From DATBLE01 sp036555585 (GTDB taxonomy: Bacteria; Actinomycetota; Thermoleophilia; Gaiellales; Gaiellaceae), in the NCBI GenBank assembly GCA_036555585.1, contig DATBLE010000050.1, positions 1-64,000 of the forward strand: a DNA stretch of 64,000 nucleotides, written 5' to 3'. Of this stretch, positions 32,987 to 41,843 are shown piece after piece (position 1 is the first letter of the stretch; the number at the start of each line of letters is the position of its first letter). Below the pieces are notes generated by a model. It made no database searches. It worked only from the letters and a program-made list of their open reading frames with translations, and was not told the origin of the DNA. Made by a program: the position numbers and the translations under genes.

Positions 32987-33739
32987 TCAAGAGCGCCCGC
33001 CGCGCGTCCGCGCGCGGGCGGCCGAGACGGCATGGGCCCGCGCTTCGAGGCTGTCGTCCAGCGGCACGAGCGCGGGCGGCTCGCCGCCCGTCGCGTGCGC
33101 TGCCGCCTGGGCCAGGATCCAGTCGGCCAGCCACGGGTTGCGCGGCAGCAGCGGGCCGTGGAGGTACGTGCCGACGACGCGGCCGACCCGGCAGCCCTCG
33201 TATCCGCTCCGGCCGTCGTTGCCGAAGCCCGCGACCACGCGGCCCAGCGGCTCGGCGCCGTCGTCGAGGATCGTCCTGCCGGCGTGGTTCTCGAACCCGG
33301 CGAGCGTCTCGCGCCGCCCGGGGTGGAGCTCGCACTCGAGCAGGACGTCGCCGATCATGCGGCGCTCGCCGGCGACCGTGTACAGCGGCAGGACGCCCGC
33401 GCCCGGGAGCTCCGAGCCGTACCGGTCGCGGTAGAAGCGCCCGAGCAGCTGGTACCCGCCGCAGACGGCGAGGACGGCGGCGCCGCCGTCCACCGCGGCA
33501 CGCAGAGCGTCGCCCTTCGCGGCGATGTCGGGAGCGATCAGCGCCTGCTCGCGGTCCTGGCCGCCGCCGACGTAGAGGAGGTCGTGCGCGTCGGGCACGA
33601 GCGCCTCGGAGAGGCCGAGCGGGGCGACCTCGAGCTCCAGCCCGCGCGCGGCGGCGCGCCGTGCCAGCACCGCGATGTTGCCGCGGTCGGCATAGATGTT
33701 CAGGTAGTCGGGATAGAGGTGGCCGACGCGGATCTTCAT
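32987..33739 (-). CDS. gatD: Lipid II isoglutaminyl synthase, glutaminase subunit GatD
   Basis: CobB/CobQ-like class I glutamine amidotransferase, 250 aa, which supplies ammonia to MurT for amidation of D-Glu in lipid II. The nucleophile Cys lies in VLAVCGGYQLLG near residue 94 and the catalytic His in GTYLHGPLLPRNPWLAD near 189. VGHLYPDYLNIYADRGNIAVL is the family N-terminus. ATG 33739 overlaps the murT stop by 4 bases, consistent with a fixed heterodimer. Confidence 0.93.
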   Translation of the reverse strand: MKIRVGHLYPDYLNIYADRGNIAVLARRAAARGLELEVAPLGLSEALVPDAHDLLYVGGGQDREQALIAPDIAAKGDALRAAVDGGAAVLAVCGGYQLLGRFYRDRYGSELPGAGVLPLYTVAGERRMIGDVLLECELHPGRRETLAGFENHAGRTILDDGAEPLGRVVAGFGNDGRSGYEGCRVGRVVGTYLHGPLLPRNPWLADWILAQAAAHATGGEPPALVPLDDSLEARAHAVSAARARTRGGRS

Positions 33740-35100
33740 GCAGCACGGTTCCAGTACTGGCTCACGTGTCCACGCGCGGCGACGATCCCGCGCAGCTCGA
33801 GCATCGCCGTGTAGGTGGGGAGGACCGTGAGCTCGCCGCCGGCCGGAGTCAGGGCGAGCCCGCGGTTGAGCGCGGGCCCGAGCTCCGGGACGATCTCGAC
33901 GGCGTCGTCCGGAAAGCCCGCGTAGGTGAAGCGGAGCGCGAGCTCGGCTGCCCGCTCGCCCGAGACCACGACCCGGTCGAGGCACTCCAGCAGCGGCTCG
34001 AAGTCGACGTCCCAGATCCAGGAGACGTCGCGTCCGTCCGCGACCGCGTCGTTGAGCGCGATCACGGCGTGCGAGGGGGCACCGGCGGCGACCAGCGTGC
34101 GCACGACCTCGTTCGCGCCGGCGGGGTTCTTGATCAGCAGGAGCAGGAGCCGCCGGCCGTCGACGTCGATGCGCTCTGCCCGCCCGAAGGCCGGGCGCGC
34201 AGCGGCGAGCCCTTCGGCGATCTCGTCGATAGAGGCGCCGAGCGCGCGCGCGAGGGCGGCAGCCGCGAGCGCGTTGTAGACGTTGTAGAGGCCCGGCAGG
34301 CCGATGCGCACGCGGCGGCCTCCCTCGGGGGCGACGAGGTCGAAGGAGACCGACTCGAGCCCCTCGACCCGGATCGCCCGGGCGGCGAGGTCGAGCGCCG
34401 GGCGGCCGTGCCCGCACGCGGGGCACCGGTAGTCGCCGAGGTGGCCGACGTACACGGCCGCGTAGACGTAGGCCGTCCCGCAGCGCAGGCAGTACTTCGA
34501 ATCGGAGGCGTGCTGCAGCGACGGCCGGGCCTGTGACGGATCGTCGATGCCGAAGCAGACGCTCCCGTGGCGGGAGGCACCCAGGTCGCCGACCTGGGGA
34601 TCGTCCGCGTTGACGAGGAGGGTCGTGCTCTCGGGAAGCTCCCGGACGGTTGCCCGCCACCGCTCGGCGATCTGCTCGAGCTCGCCGTACCGGTCGAGCT
34701 GGTCCCGGAAGAGGTTGCCGAGACACAGCGCCCGCGGCCGGATCCTGGTCGCGACCTCGGGCAGGGCCCCCTCGTCGACCTCGAACAGGCCGAGCTCGGC
34801 GCCGCGGGACTCGACCAGGGTGGAGGCGACGCCCGAGACGAGGTTCGCCCCGGATCCGTTGTGGGCGAGCCGGGCGCGCGGGCCGAGGATCGCGGCCGCG
34901 AGGGCCGCGGTCGTCGTCTTGCCGTTCGTGGCCGAAATCACCGCGGTCCCCTGGGGCAGCCTTCCAGCCAGGGTGGCGAGCGAGGAGGGGTCGATGGCGG
35001 CGAGGATCTTGCCCGGGAGGGTGGTGCCGCCGCCGCGGCCGGCCAGGCGTGACAGGCGGCCGGCGGACCGGGCCAGGGCGAGCTCCAGGGCGAGGCGCAT
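33736..35100 (-). CDS. murT: Lipid II isoglutaminyl synthase, ligase subunit MurT
   Basis: Mur-ligase-family enzyme, 454 aa, that amidates the alpha-carboxyl of D-Glu in peptidoglycan precursors using ATP and GatD-derived ammonia. The P-loop SATNGKTTTAA is near residue 60. A zinc-ribbon insert typical of MurT is seen as CLRCGTAYVY and YRCPACGHGRP (about residues 202-227). A DUF1727 C-terminal domain follows. The pair implies a D-iso-glutamine-type, probably Gram-positive-like wall. It is divergent from the HNH-repeat gene. Confidence 0.93.
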   Translation of the reverse strand: MRLALELALARSAGRLSRLAGRGGGTTLPGKILAAIDPSSLATLAGRLPQGTAVISATNGKTTTAALAAAILGPRARLAHNGSGANLVSGVASTLVESRGAELGLFEVDEGALPEVATRIRPRALCLGNLFRDQLDRYGELEQIAERWRATVRELPESTTLLVNADDPQVGDLGASRHGSVCFGIDDPSQARPSLQHASDSKYCLRCGTAYVYAAVYVGHLGDYRCPACGHGRPALDLAARAIRVEGLESVSFDLVAPEGGRRVRIGLPGLYNVYNALAAAALARALGASIDEIAEGLAAARPAFGRAERIDVDGRRLLLLLIKNPAGANEVVRTLVAAGAPSHAVIALNDAVADGRDVSWIWDVDFEPLLECLDRVVVSGERAAELALRFTYAGFPDDAVEIVPELGPALNRGLALTPAGGELTVLPTYTAMLELRGIVAARGHVSQYWNRAA

Positions 35101-35176
35101 TCGCGTGGCCAGTCTAGTTGCGCCAGCCGCATTTGCATATCGTTCAACGTGCTCTGGGCAACTTTTACACCGAACT

Positions 35177-35204
35177 TTGCAAATCTGTCAAGACGCTCTA
35201 TTCT
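35177..35204 (+). promoter_or_regulatory. Promoter of the HNH-repeat gene
   Basis: TTGCAA (35177-35182), 16-base spacer, TATTCT (35199-35204). The surrounding stretch, 35148-35210, is the most AT-rich in this part of the window. The ATG at 35215 is 10 bases after the -10 box, so any leader is very short. Confidence 0.6.
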
Positions 35205-35214
35205 TTTTGCCCCG

Positions 35215-35901
35215 ATGCCGCCCAGGCGCCCCTATCGAGCGATCACCAGCATCGACCCGGCCGAGCTCGCCGCGTTCCAGGCGGAGATGCGCCGCCGTTA
35301 CTCCGACGAGGAGATCCTCGACCAGCTGCGGGCGTGCGCGAAGCGGTTGGGCCGCTCGCCGACGATGAAGGAGTTCGCCGACGACGCGGCGACGTCGGTG
35401 CACCCGCAGACGGTGATCGAGCACTTCGGCAGCTGGAACAAGGCCAAGCGGCTCGCCGGCCTCGTCCCTCGCCGCTTCGCGACCAGGGAGGAGCTCCTGG
35501 GGCTGCTTCGCGAGCTGGGCACGCGGCTCGGCCGCGTCCCGACGGCGAAGGACGTGGACGCCAACCGGGGCTGGATGCCGTCCAAGTCGCTCTACTGGCA
35601 CACGTTCGGCTCGCTGACCAACGCCCTGCGGGAGGCCGGGTTCGACGTTCCGGTGGGCGAGGAGCGGCTCGAGCGGGCGATCGAGCAGGGCGCAGCGCTG
35701 GCCCGGCGGCTCGGACGCCTGCCGAAGTTCAACGACTGGGCCGAGGCTCGCCGGGAGGAAGCCGACCTCCTGACCGAGTGGCAGGTGTACCGGATGTTCG
35801 ACGCCCGGCGCGGAGCGTGGTCGACGTTCCAGTACCTCGTGCGGCAGCGTCTGCGCGAGGAGGGCGCGACCGTCGAGCGGGACGGTTCGCTGAAGAGCTA
35901 A
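35215..35901 (+). CDS. Protein of three HNH-endonuclease-associated repeats
   Basis: A 228-aa protein made of about three copies of the homing-endonuclease-associated repeat (PF18780 type): residues 29-83 (LRACAKRLGRSPTMKEF, then FGSWNKAKRLAGL), 88-145 (LRELGTRLGRVPTAKDV, then FGSLTNALREAGF) and 150-215 (ALARRLGRLPKFNDW, then RRGAWSTFQYLVRQRL, more diverged). There is no HNH or other nuclease motif. The repeats resemble small helical DNA-binding units, so a DNA-binding or regulatory role is an inference. ATG 35215 follows a good promoter. Its stop overlaps the convergent amidotransferase stop. Confidence 0.75.
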   Translation: MPPRRPYRAITSIDPAELAAFQAEMRRRYSDEEILDQLRACAKRLGRSPTMKEFADDAATSVHPQTVIEHFGSWNKAKRLAGLVPRRFATREELLGLLRELGTRLGRVPTAKDVDANRGWMPSKSLYWHTFGSLTNALREAGFDVPVGEERLERAIEQGAALARRLGRLPKFNDWAEARREEADLLTEWQVYRMFDARRGAWSTFQYLVRQRLREEGATVERDGSLKS

Positions 35902-36686
35902 GCCGCGGCCAGGGCGGCGAGGCGCTCGAGGCAGAACGCGCCCTCGTGCGGCGCGCGCACGGCCGGGAGCGGGTCGGCCTCGTAGGTCGGGTCGGGCCGG
36001 AAGCGGTCGTGACGGACGGCGCGCGGCCCCTTCAGCGCGAGCAGCGTCCCCTCGGCGAGCTCGCGCTTGCGCAGGCGGACGCCCGTGTAACGCTCGGCGA
36101 TCTCGAGCGCTTCCCCGGTCGAGGCGAAGAACAGCTCGTGGCGGCTCGTCCCGACCCAGAGCGGTCGCCCGACGCCGCGCGCGAGGTACAGGAGCTCCGG
36201 GTGGCGCTCGTCGAGCCACGCGGCGGCCATCGAGCCCCGGAACTCCTCGAACGGGCGCGCGTCGCTGCCGGTCGCCTCGGCGGTGGCGAAGATCACCTCG
36301 GAGTCGACCGTCATCCCGGGCTGGGCGCGCTGGAAGCCGTGCCTGGCCATCAGCTCGTCGTCGTTCTGGATCGTCCCGTTGTGGACGCCCGCGACCGTGC
36401 CGTGGCAGACGGGGTGGTTGTTCGCGGCGATCTGCGGATGGCCCTTCGTGTAGTCGCGGACGTGCAGGAGGACCTGGTGGGCGTCCGCCGGGATCACGAT
36501 CCGGTCGAGGACGGCGCTGGCGCCGGTGCGCTGCTTGTGCACGGATATCGGGCTCCCCGGGGAGCGGAAGGCGTACCCGACCGCATCGGCGCCGCGCTCG
36601 GCGATGGCGGCCAGCAGTGCCTGGGCGGCCCGCGTCCTGTCGACGCCGCTTCTCGGACTCAGGCTGTATCCGGCAATGCCGCACAT
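35898..36686 (-). CDS. Class II glutamine amidotransferase
   Basis: Ntn-type glutamine amidotransferase domain protein, 262 aa. The nucleophile is Cys2 of MCGIAGYSLS after removal of Met. AERGADAVGYAFRS near residue 30, GTVAGVHNGTIQND near 96 and TVDSEVIFATAE near 123 are the glutamine-site motifs of the GlmS/PurF glutaminase fold. No synthetase or isomerase domain is attached, resembling YafJ-like stand-alone proteins. The acceptor reaction is unknown. ATG 36686 is divergent from the sigma-factor gene, with 174 bases between them and no other gene. Confidence 0.85.
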   Translation of the reverse strand: MCGIAGYSLSPRSGVDRTRAAQALLAAIAERGADAVGYAFRSPGSPISVHKQRTGASAVLDRIVIPADAHQVLLHVRDYTKGHPQIAANNHPVCHGTVAGVHNGTIQNDDELMARHGFQRAQPGMTVDSEVIFATAEATGSDARPFEEFRGSMAAAWLDERHPELLYLARGVGRPLWVGTSRHELFFASTGEALEIAERYTGVRLRKRELAEGTLLALKGPRAVRHDRFRPDPTYEADPLPAVRAPHEGAFCLERLAALAAA

Positions 36687-36860
36687 GGGCCGCTCTCTCG
36701 ATCGTAGTTCGCCCGTCGGAGGAACCCGGTGACGGGCACGGACACTCAGACGATCGGCAGGCAGGTCGGTTTGGAAAAGGTTCTGTAAGGACGTCGCCCG
36801 CCGAGCCTGGACGTTAGAGGGGTTCAGCCGCCGCCGCCGGATGCCGATATCGCTCGTGTG

Positions 36861-37802
36861 ATGGACGACCATCGTGCCTCCGAGCCTGCCGAAGACCAGC
36901 CGAAGCTCGAGCTCGTCCCGGCGCTCGACGAGCCCGAGGTCGAGGCGCCGCCGAAGGACGAGTTCGACGCCGCGGGGCCGACCCAGGACCCGCTGAAGCT
37001 CTACCTGCGGCAGATCGGCGACGGCAGGCTGCTGACGGCCGCCGAGGAGCGCGAGCTCGCCCAGCGAAAGGACGCCGGCGACCAGGAGGCGAAGCGACGG
37101 CTGATCGAGGCCAACCTCCGGCTGGTCATGTCGATCACGCGCAACTACACGAAGGCGGGCGTGCCGCTGCTCGACCTGATCCAGGAGGGCAACCTCGGCC
37201 TCATGCGCGCGGTCGAGAAGTTCGACTGGCGGATGGGCTACAAGCTCTCGACCTACGCGACCTGGTGGATCCGCCAGTCCGTCACCCGGGCGCTCGCCGA
37301 CCAGGGGCGGACGATCCGCCTCCCGGTGCACGTCGCCGAGCAGGAGCGCCGCGTGATGCGCGCCCGGCGCGTCCTGACGCAGAAGCTCAACCGGGAGCCC
37401 CTGCTGCGCGAGATCGCGAAGGAGAGCGGCTTCACCGAGAAGAAGGTGCGCGACCTGCTCGAGCTGATCGAGGATCCGATCTCGCTCGAGGCGCCCGTCG
37501 GGGACGGCGAGAGCGACTACAGCGACCTGATCGAGGACGTGAACGCGGAGCAGCCGGAGGAGACGACCGCCGAAGGGATGCGCTCGCAGGAGCTGGCCCA
37601 GGCGATGGCCCGGCTCAACCCGCGCATGCAGCTCGTCATCACCAGGCGGTTCGGGCTCGACGGCCAGGCGCCGCGGACGCTCGAGCAGGTCGGCGCCGAG
37701 CTCGGCATCACCCGCGAGCGGGTCCGCCAGCTGGAAGCGAGGGCGCTCCGCGAGCTCCGCTCCCAGGCGCCCCAGCTCTACCTGTACCTCCGCACTGCCT
37801 GA
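36861..37802 (+). CDS. RNA polymerase sigma factor, RpoD family without region 1.1
   Basis: Sigma-70 family protein of 313 aa. Order: an acidic 45-residue tail, region 1.2 (DPLKLYLRQIGDGRLLTAAE), region 2 with the core-binding and -10 segments (NLRLVMSITRNYTKAG, DLIQEGNLGLMRAVEKFDWR, YATWWIRQSVTRALADQ), region 3 and region 4 with a helix-turn-helix (TLEQVGAELGITRERVRQLE). The lack of region 1.1 points to a group 2 or secondary sigma. ATG 36861 is taken; a GTG sits at 36858. It converges with a second RpoD-type gene. Confidence 0.9.
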   Translation: MDDHRASEPAEDQPKLELVPALDEPEVEAPPKDEFDAAGPTQDPLKLYLRQIGDGRLLTAAEERELAQRKDAGDQEAKRRLIEANLRLVMSITRNYTKAGVPLLDLIQEGNLGLMRAVEKFDWRMGYKLSTYATWWIRQSVTRALADQGRTIRLPVHVAEQERRVMRARRVLTQKLNREPLLREIAKESGFTEKKVRDLLELIEDPISLEAPVGDGESDYSDLIEDVNAEQPEETTAEGMRSQELAQAMARLNPRMQLVITRRFGLDGQAPRTLEQVGAELGITRERVRQLEARALRELRSQAPQLYLYLRTA

Positions 37803-37893
37803 CCCGATTTCGGGCTCGTCGCCGCCGCGGCCGGCATGGCGGCCGCGGCACACGGCGATCGCTGAGGTGCGGGTGGGGTTGGGGAAGGGAGCC

Positions 37894-37957
37894 CACGGGG
37901 GAAACCGGCCGTTTCCCCCGTGCGAGCGAGCTCGCGCGCGAAGCGCGCGGCGAGCGG
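37894..37957 (-). repeat. Two-hairpin 3'-end element, copy 2
   Basis: On the minus strand it begins immediately after the TAG of the sigma gene at 37958: CCGCTCGCC, hairpin 1 GCGCGC-TTC-GCGCGC (37948-37934), GAGCTCGCT, then the 12-bp hairpin CACGGGGGAAAC / GTTTCCCCCGTG (37922-37894) with loop GGCCG. Order, spacing and orientation relative to the host stop codon match copy 1 at 1639-1700; hairpin 1 differs in sequence but stays fully paired. It also lies 91 bases after the convergent sigma gene. Confidence 0.75.
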
Positions 37958-39025
<1,068 letters not shown>

Positions 39026-39369
39026 GTGTCGGGCCCGTGGGTACCCGCCCCCGCGAGCGATTCAAACAGGTTCCTCCCAGAAAGTCGAGGCCCGAGCGGG
39101 AATCTGCACGTGAATCGCCGTGCACGAGAAGCGACGTTATGTCAAGTCGGAAATGAGGAGCATCCAGGGACAGGTCCCTATGGACCTGTCCTGATTCCGT
39201 ATTCTTGCCTCGCGCAATTTGCGGCCTTTTCCTTTACCCCCCTCTTGAAGGGAGCCCAGCGAGGCTCTAGGTTGCTGCTTGCGCCGAGCACGGAGCGCAA
39301 GTAGGTCGAAGCCGAGTCGGGCGGCACAACCCGCAAGGGAAAAGTCGGTGGATTCGGTGGACGAAAGCG
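39026..39369. other. 344-base intergenic region upstream of rpoD
   Basis: No gene is visible. It holds one copy of the GGGACAGG palindrome family (39153-39200) and, toward 39369, sequence of lower GC than the genes. The rpoD promoter must lie here; only an isolated TTGACA (minus, 39145-39140) can be pointed to. Confidence 0.5.
39153..39200 (+). repeat. GGGACAGG palindrome family, copy 2
   Basis: ATGAGGAGCATCCAG is followed by hairpin GGACAGGTCC (39168-39177), loop CTAT, GGACCTGTCC (39182-39191) and the tail TGATTCCGT. Head and tail resemble the copies at 59395 and (minus strand) 29460: ATGA-GAGCA at the front, CCGT at the end. Confidence 0.65.
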
Positions 39370-39804
39370 CTACCGGCTCGGCGAATTCTTGGTCCCGAAC
39401 GGGTTGTTGGTAACCGGGACCAGCCATTCGCCCTCGTGGGTGCCCCTGGCGTCGCTCACCCAGCTGCGCAGGCCGAACTGGATCCCGCGCAGGCCGCCCC
39501 GCCGGACGCGCACGATCGCGTGATACCGGCCGTCGAGCCCCTGGGCGTAGACCTTCGTCGACGCTCCCCGGGCTGGGCCGAGCAGCCGCACGAACATGCC
39601 GCCAGCGCCGAACGGACGGCGCCTGCCGTTGTCGAGGATGGTCACGACCCACGCGACGCGGAACCGCGTGCCGGCCGCCGCGGCAACGGGCACGTGGCTG
39701 GTCAGCGTCGCCCGTGCGCCCTCCTTGCCGGAGGCGGGCACGGCCGCAACCAGCGCAACCGCCGCCGCCACGAGCGAACTACGTGCGAAAAGACGCAAGC
39801 GCAT
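39370..39804 (-). CDS. Small secreted protein, 144 aa
   Basis: Unknown exported protein. The signal peptide covers about residues 1-28 (basic MRLRLFAR, then an Ala/Val core ending at PASG). The mature part is beta-rich with GTRFRVAWVVTILDNGRRRP and GRYHAIVRVRRGGLRG, and reads like a small Ig- or FixG-like extracellular domain. ATG 39804 sits 4 bases after a TAGGGT box on this strand, so a leaderless transcript is likely. It is divergent from the small membrane protein gene at 39863. Confidence 0.65.
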   Translation of the reverse strand: MRLRLFARSSLVAAAVALVAAVPASGKEGARATLTSHVPVAAAAGTRFRVAWVVTILDNGRRRPFGAGGMFVRLLGPARGASTKVYAQGLDGRYHAIVRVRRGGLRGIQFGLRSWVSDARGTHEGEWLVPVTNNPFGTKNSPSR

Positions 39805-39808
39805 ACTC

Positions 39809-39814
39809 ACCCTA
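39809..39814 (-). promoter_or_regulatory. -10 box TAGGGT of the small secreted protein
   Basis: On the minus strand TAGGGT ends 4 bases before the ATG at 39804, consistent with a leaderless mRNA. Confidence 0.4.
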
Positions 39815-39849
39815 CACCGGCCGCGTCGCGACGGTTCCGGCGCGTCCAC

Positions 39850-39855
39850 TAGGAT
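39850..39855 (+). promoter_or_regulatory. -10 box TAGGAT of the 69-aa membrane protein
   Basis: TAGGAT ends 7 bases before the GTG at 39863. Together with the minus-strand box at 39809-39814 it makes a compact divergent promoter pair. Confidence 0.45.
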
Positions 39856-39862
39856 CGAGCCC

Positions 39863-40072
39863 GTGCATCTTCCCCGCCCGCCGAGCATCGACCACGGGGT
39901 CATCTCGTTCCTCTGGGCGTTCGGCCTCGGCGTCCTGCTCTGGGGATTCCTGCTGGCGATCGGGGTGTCGAAGCCGAGCGCCTTCATCCTCGCCGTCGTC
40001 GCCGCGTGCGTGATCTTCGTGTACGTGCGCCGCTACGGCGAGGACGAGCCGCGCCGGCGCACGCCGCGCTAG
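39863..40072 (+). CDS. Small two-helix membrane protein, 69 aa
   Basis: Unknown small protein with two hydrophobic segments: ISFLWAFGLGVLLWGFLLAI (about residues 13-32) and a second helix beginning at AFILAVVAACVIFVYV (about 37-52), then a charged tail (RRYGEDEPRRRTPR). GTG 39863 is preceded by a well-placed TAGGAT and by no ribosome-binding site. Real coding is likely but nothing identifies its role. Confidence 0.55.
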   Translation: MHLPRPPSIDHGVISFLWAFGLGVLLWGFLLAIGVSKPSAFILAVVAACVIFVYVRRYGEDEPRRRTPR

Positions 40073-40081
40073 AGAGCACCG

Positions 40082-40669
40082 CTACCGTCGGACGACGCGC
40101 TCGGTCTCGGGCGTGGTCTCGGCCGGCGGCGCATCGTGGATCACCGTGGTCGGGGCCGAGTCCGCAGTCTCCCGGGGCAGCGTCGTCGTCTCGGGGACGA
40201 CCGCGGGCTCCCGGGCAGAGCTCTCCCAGACCGGCTCTCCGGGCCGGCGAGGTCCCGACGTGTCGAACGTGAACCCGAAGACGAGCCCGAGCCCGAACGC
40301 GAGGACCGCGATCACCGAGCCCAGGTCGTCGACGGGACCGTCGATGGCGATGCTCGACGACCAGGAGTTGATGTGCCGCTGGAACCAGTTCGGGTCGGGC
40401 TGCGCCGCGAGCAAGACCCACCCCGCGACGACCAGAACCGGCAAGAAGCCGACCAGGAACACTCCGGCCGAGATCCGCGGCGTCCCCCACTTCGTCCAGC
40501 CGCCGAAGAGCTGGGACAGGGCCATCGTCAGCCCTGCCCCGGCCAGGATGCCCATCGCCGCCCAGTAGCCGCCGGTGGAGTCTCGATCGATCTGCGTCGA
40601 CACCCAGACGAGCGCACCGGCGCCTGCAGCCCCGGCGAGCGTCGCCACACCGCGTGTCGTTCCGTACAT
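40082..40669 (-). CDS. Four-helix membrane protein, 195 aa
   Basis: Unknown integral membrane protein. Helices are at about residues 6-24, 35-56, 65-88 and 108-128; the C-terminal 65 residues are a polar, Pro/Thr/Glu-rich cytoplasmic or extracellular tail (ETTTLPRETADSAPTTV). A GGAGGT ribosome-binding site (minus strand, near 40680) favours ATG 40669; an ATG two codons upstream is also possible. It is in the same direction as the following zinc-motif protein and apt, with 49 bases between. Confidence 0.65.
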   Translation of the reverse strand: MYGTTRGVATLAGAAGAGALVWVSTQIDRDSTGGYWAAMGILAGAGLTMALSQLFGGWTKWGTPRISAGVFLVGFLPVLVVAGWVLLAAQPDPNWFQRHINSWSSSIAIDGPVDDLGSVIAVLAFGLGLVFGFTFDTSGPRRPGEPVWESSAREPAVVPETTTLPRETADSAPTTVIHDAPPAETTPETERVVRR

Positions 40670-40718
40670 GTCCATCACCTCCACCGCGGTGGTACCCGCT
40701 CGGAAGCGAGGGTATTCG

Positions 40719-41321
40719 CTAGAGGAGCATCCTCCGGCCGTCGAAGCTCGCCGAGTGGAGCTCGGCCCGGAACTCCTCGATCGTCCGGAGAGCATCCTCA
40801 GCGAACAGGTGCTCGACCACGCCGATCGCCCCGTCGTTGTGGAAGGGCAGATCGACGTGCTCCCGCGAGACGAGGTTCACCGACACCCCGCCGCACGCGG
40901 GGCAGCGCACGGCGACGCCGACGGCATGGTTGCGCTCCCCCGGAGCGAGCAGGACGAACGACGACGGGAACATCGGCCGTGGCCGGCGCTCGGGCCAGCA
41001 GAAGAAGCTCCACGGCCATTCTCCTGCTCCGATCCGGCGGGCCGCGACGTCGCCGAGCTCGGCGTCGACCGTCTCCACCCGAGCGGTCATCAAGTTCAGG
41101 AACGTCCCCGCGGCGAGCCCGAGCGGCGCCCAGTCGAGCTCGTCGTGCGCCACCAGCCCGGGGTGCTCCTCGCCGCACGAGCAGGCAAAGGCGATCCCGT
41201 ACACGACGGGGTGCGACGCGCCCGGCAACCGCTCCAGCCGGCGGAACGACGACAGCGGCACCGACGCCTCGCCGCGAGCCGGACATCCGAACGTGTACCG
41301 CGCCGTCAGCGCGTCGTACAT
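40719..41321 (-). CDS. Hypothetical protein with two CxxC/CxC-type zinc motifs, 200 aa
   Basis: No known family recognised. Cys pairs CSCGEEH near residue 47 and CPACGG near 139, plus Cys13, could bind zinc. The end (GVVEHLFAEDALRTIEEFRAELHSASFDGRRMLL) is helical. No signal peptide. It lies three bases downstream of apt on the same transcript, so it may be co-expressed with purine salvage. Confidence 0.6.
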   Translation of the reverse strand: MYDALTARYTFGCPARGEASVPLSSFRRLERLPGASHPVVYGIAFACSCGEEHPGLVAHDELDWAPLGLAAGTFLNLMTARVETVDAELGDVAARRIGAGEWPWSFFCWPERRPRPMFPSSFVLLAPGERNHAVGVAVRCPACGGVSVNLVSREHVDLPFHNDGAIGVVEHLFAEDALRTIEEFRAELHSASFDGRRMLL

Positions 41322-41324
41322 CCG

Positions 41325-41843
41325 CTAATACTGCAGCAGCGAGAAGACGTCGTAGCCCTGGAGCCGGTCGCGGCCGCTCAGGAACTCGAGCTCGATGATG
41401 AAGGGCAGGCCGACGACCTTCCCGCCGAGCTGCTCGACGAGCTCGACCGTCGCCTTGGCCGTCCCGCCCGTCGCCAGCACGTCGTCGTGGATCACCACCC
41501 GCTGGCCCTTCACGATCGCGTCGGCGTGCACCTCCAGCGAGTCGAAGCCGTACTCGAGCGCGTACTTCGCGGCCACCGTCCGCCACGGCAGCTTCCCGGG
41601 CTTGCGGGCGGCGACGAAGCCGCAGCCGAGCCGGCAGGCAAGCGCGCCGCCGGTGATGTACCCGCGCGCCTCGGCGCCCAGCACGAGATCGGGCTTGCGC
41701 GGCTCCGCCCACTCGGCGATGCGGTCGACCGCAGCGCGGAGCGCCACAGGGTCGGCGAGCAGCGGCATGATGTCCTTGAAGACGATCCCGGGCTTGGGGA
41801 AGTCCGGGACGTCGCGGATCTTGCTCGCCAGGTCGACGCTCAT
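41325..41843 (-). CDS. apt: Adenine phosphoribosyltransferase
   Basis: Salvages adenine to AMP with PRPP. 172 aa, normal length. PRPP-binding motif VVIHDDVLATGGTAKATVEL near residue 115, the flexible-loop and dimer segment ARKPGKLPWRT near 80, and PDFPKPGIVFKDIMPLL at the start identify it. ATG 41843 overlaps the stop of the MerR-type gene. It adds a purine route to the nucleoside salvage genes at 2-14 kb. Confidence 0.96.
   Translation of the reverse strand: MSVDLASKIRDVPDFPKPGIVFKDIMPLLADPVALRAAVDRIAEWAEPRKPDLVLGAEARGYITGGALACRLGCGFVAARKPGKLPWRTVAAKYALEYGFDSLEVHADAIVKGQRVVIHDDVLATGGTAKATVELVEQLGGKVVGLPFIIELEFLSGRDRLQGYDVFSLLQY

Noticed and set aside
39140..39145. TTGACA as the rpoD promoter
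   Set aside because: No -10-like hexamer at 15-19 bases downstream on the same strand, so I cannot call a promoter.
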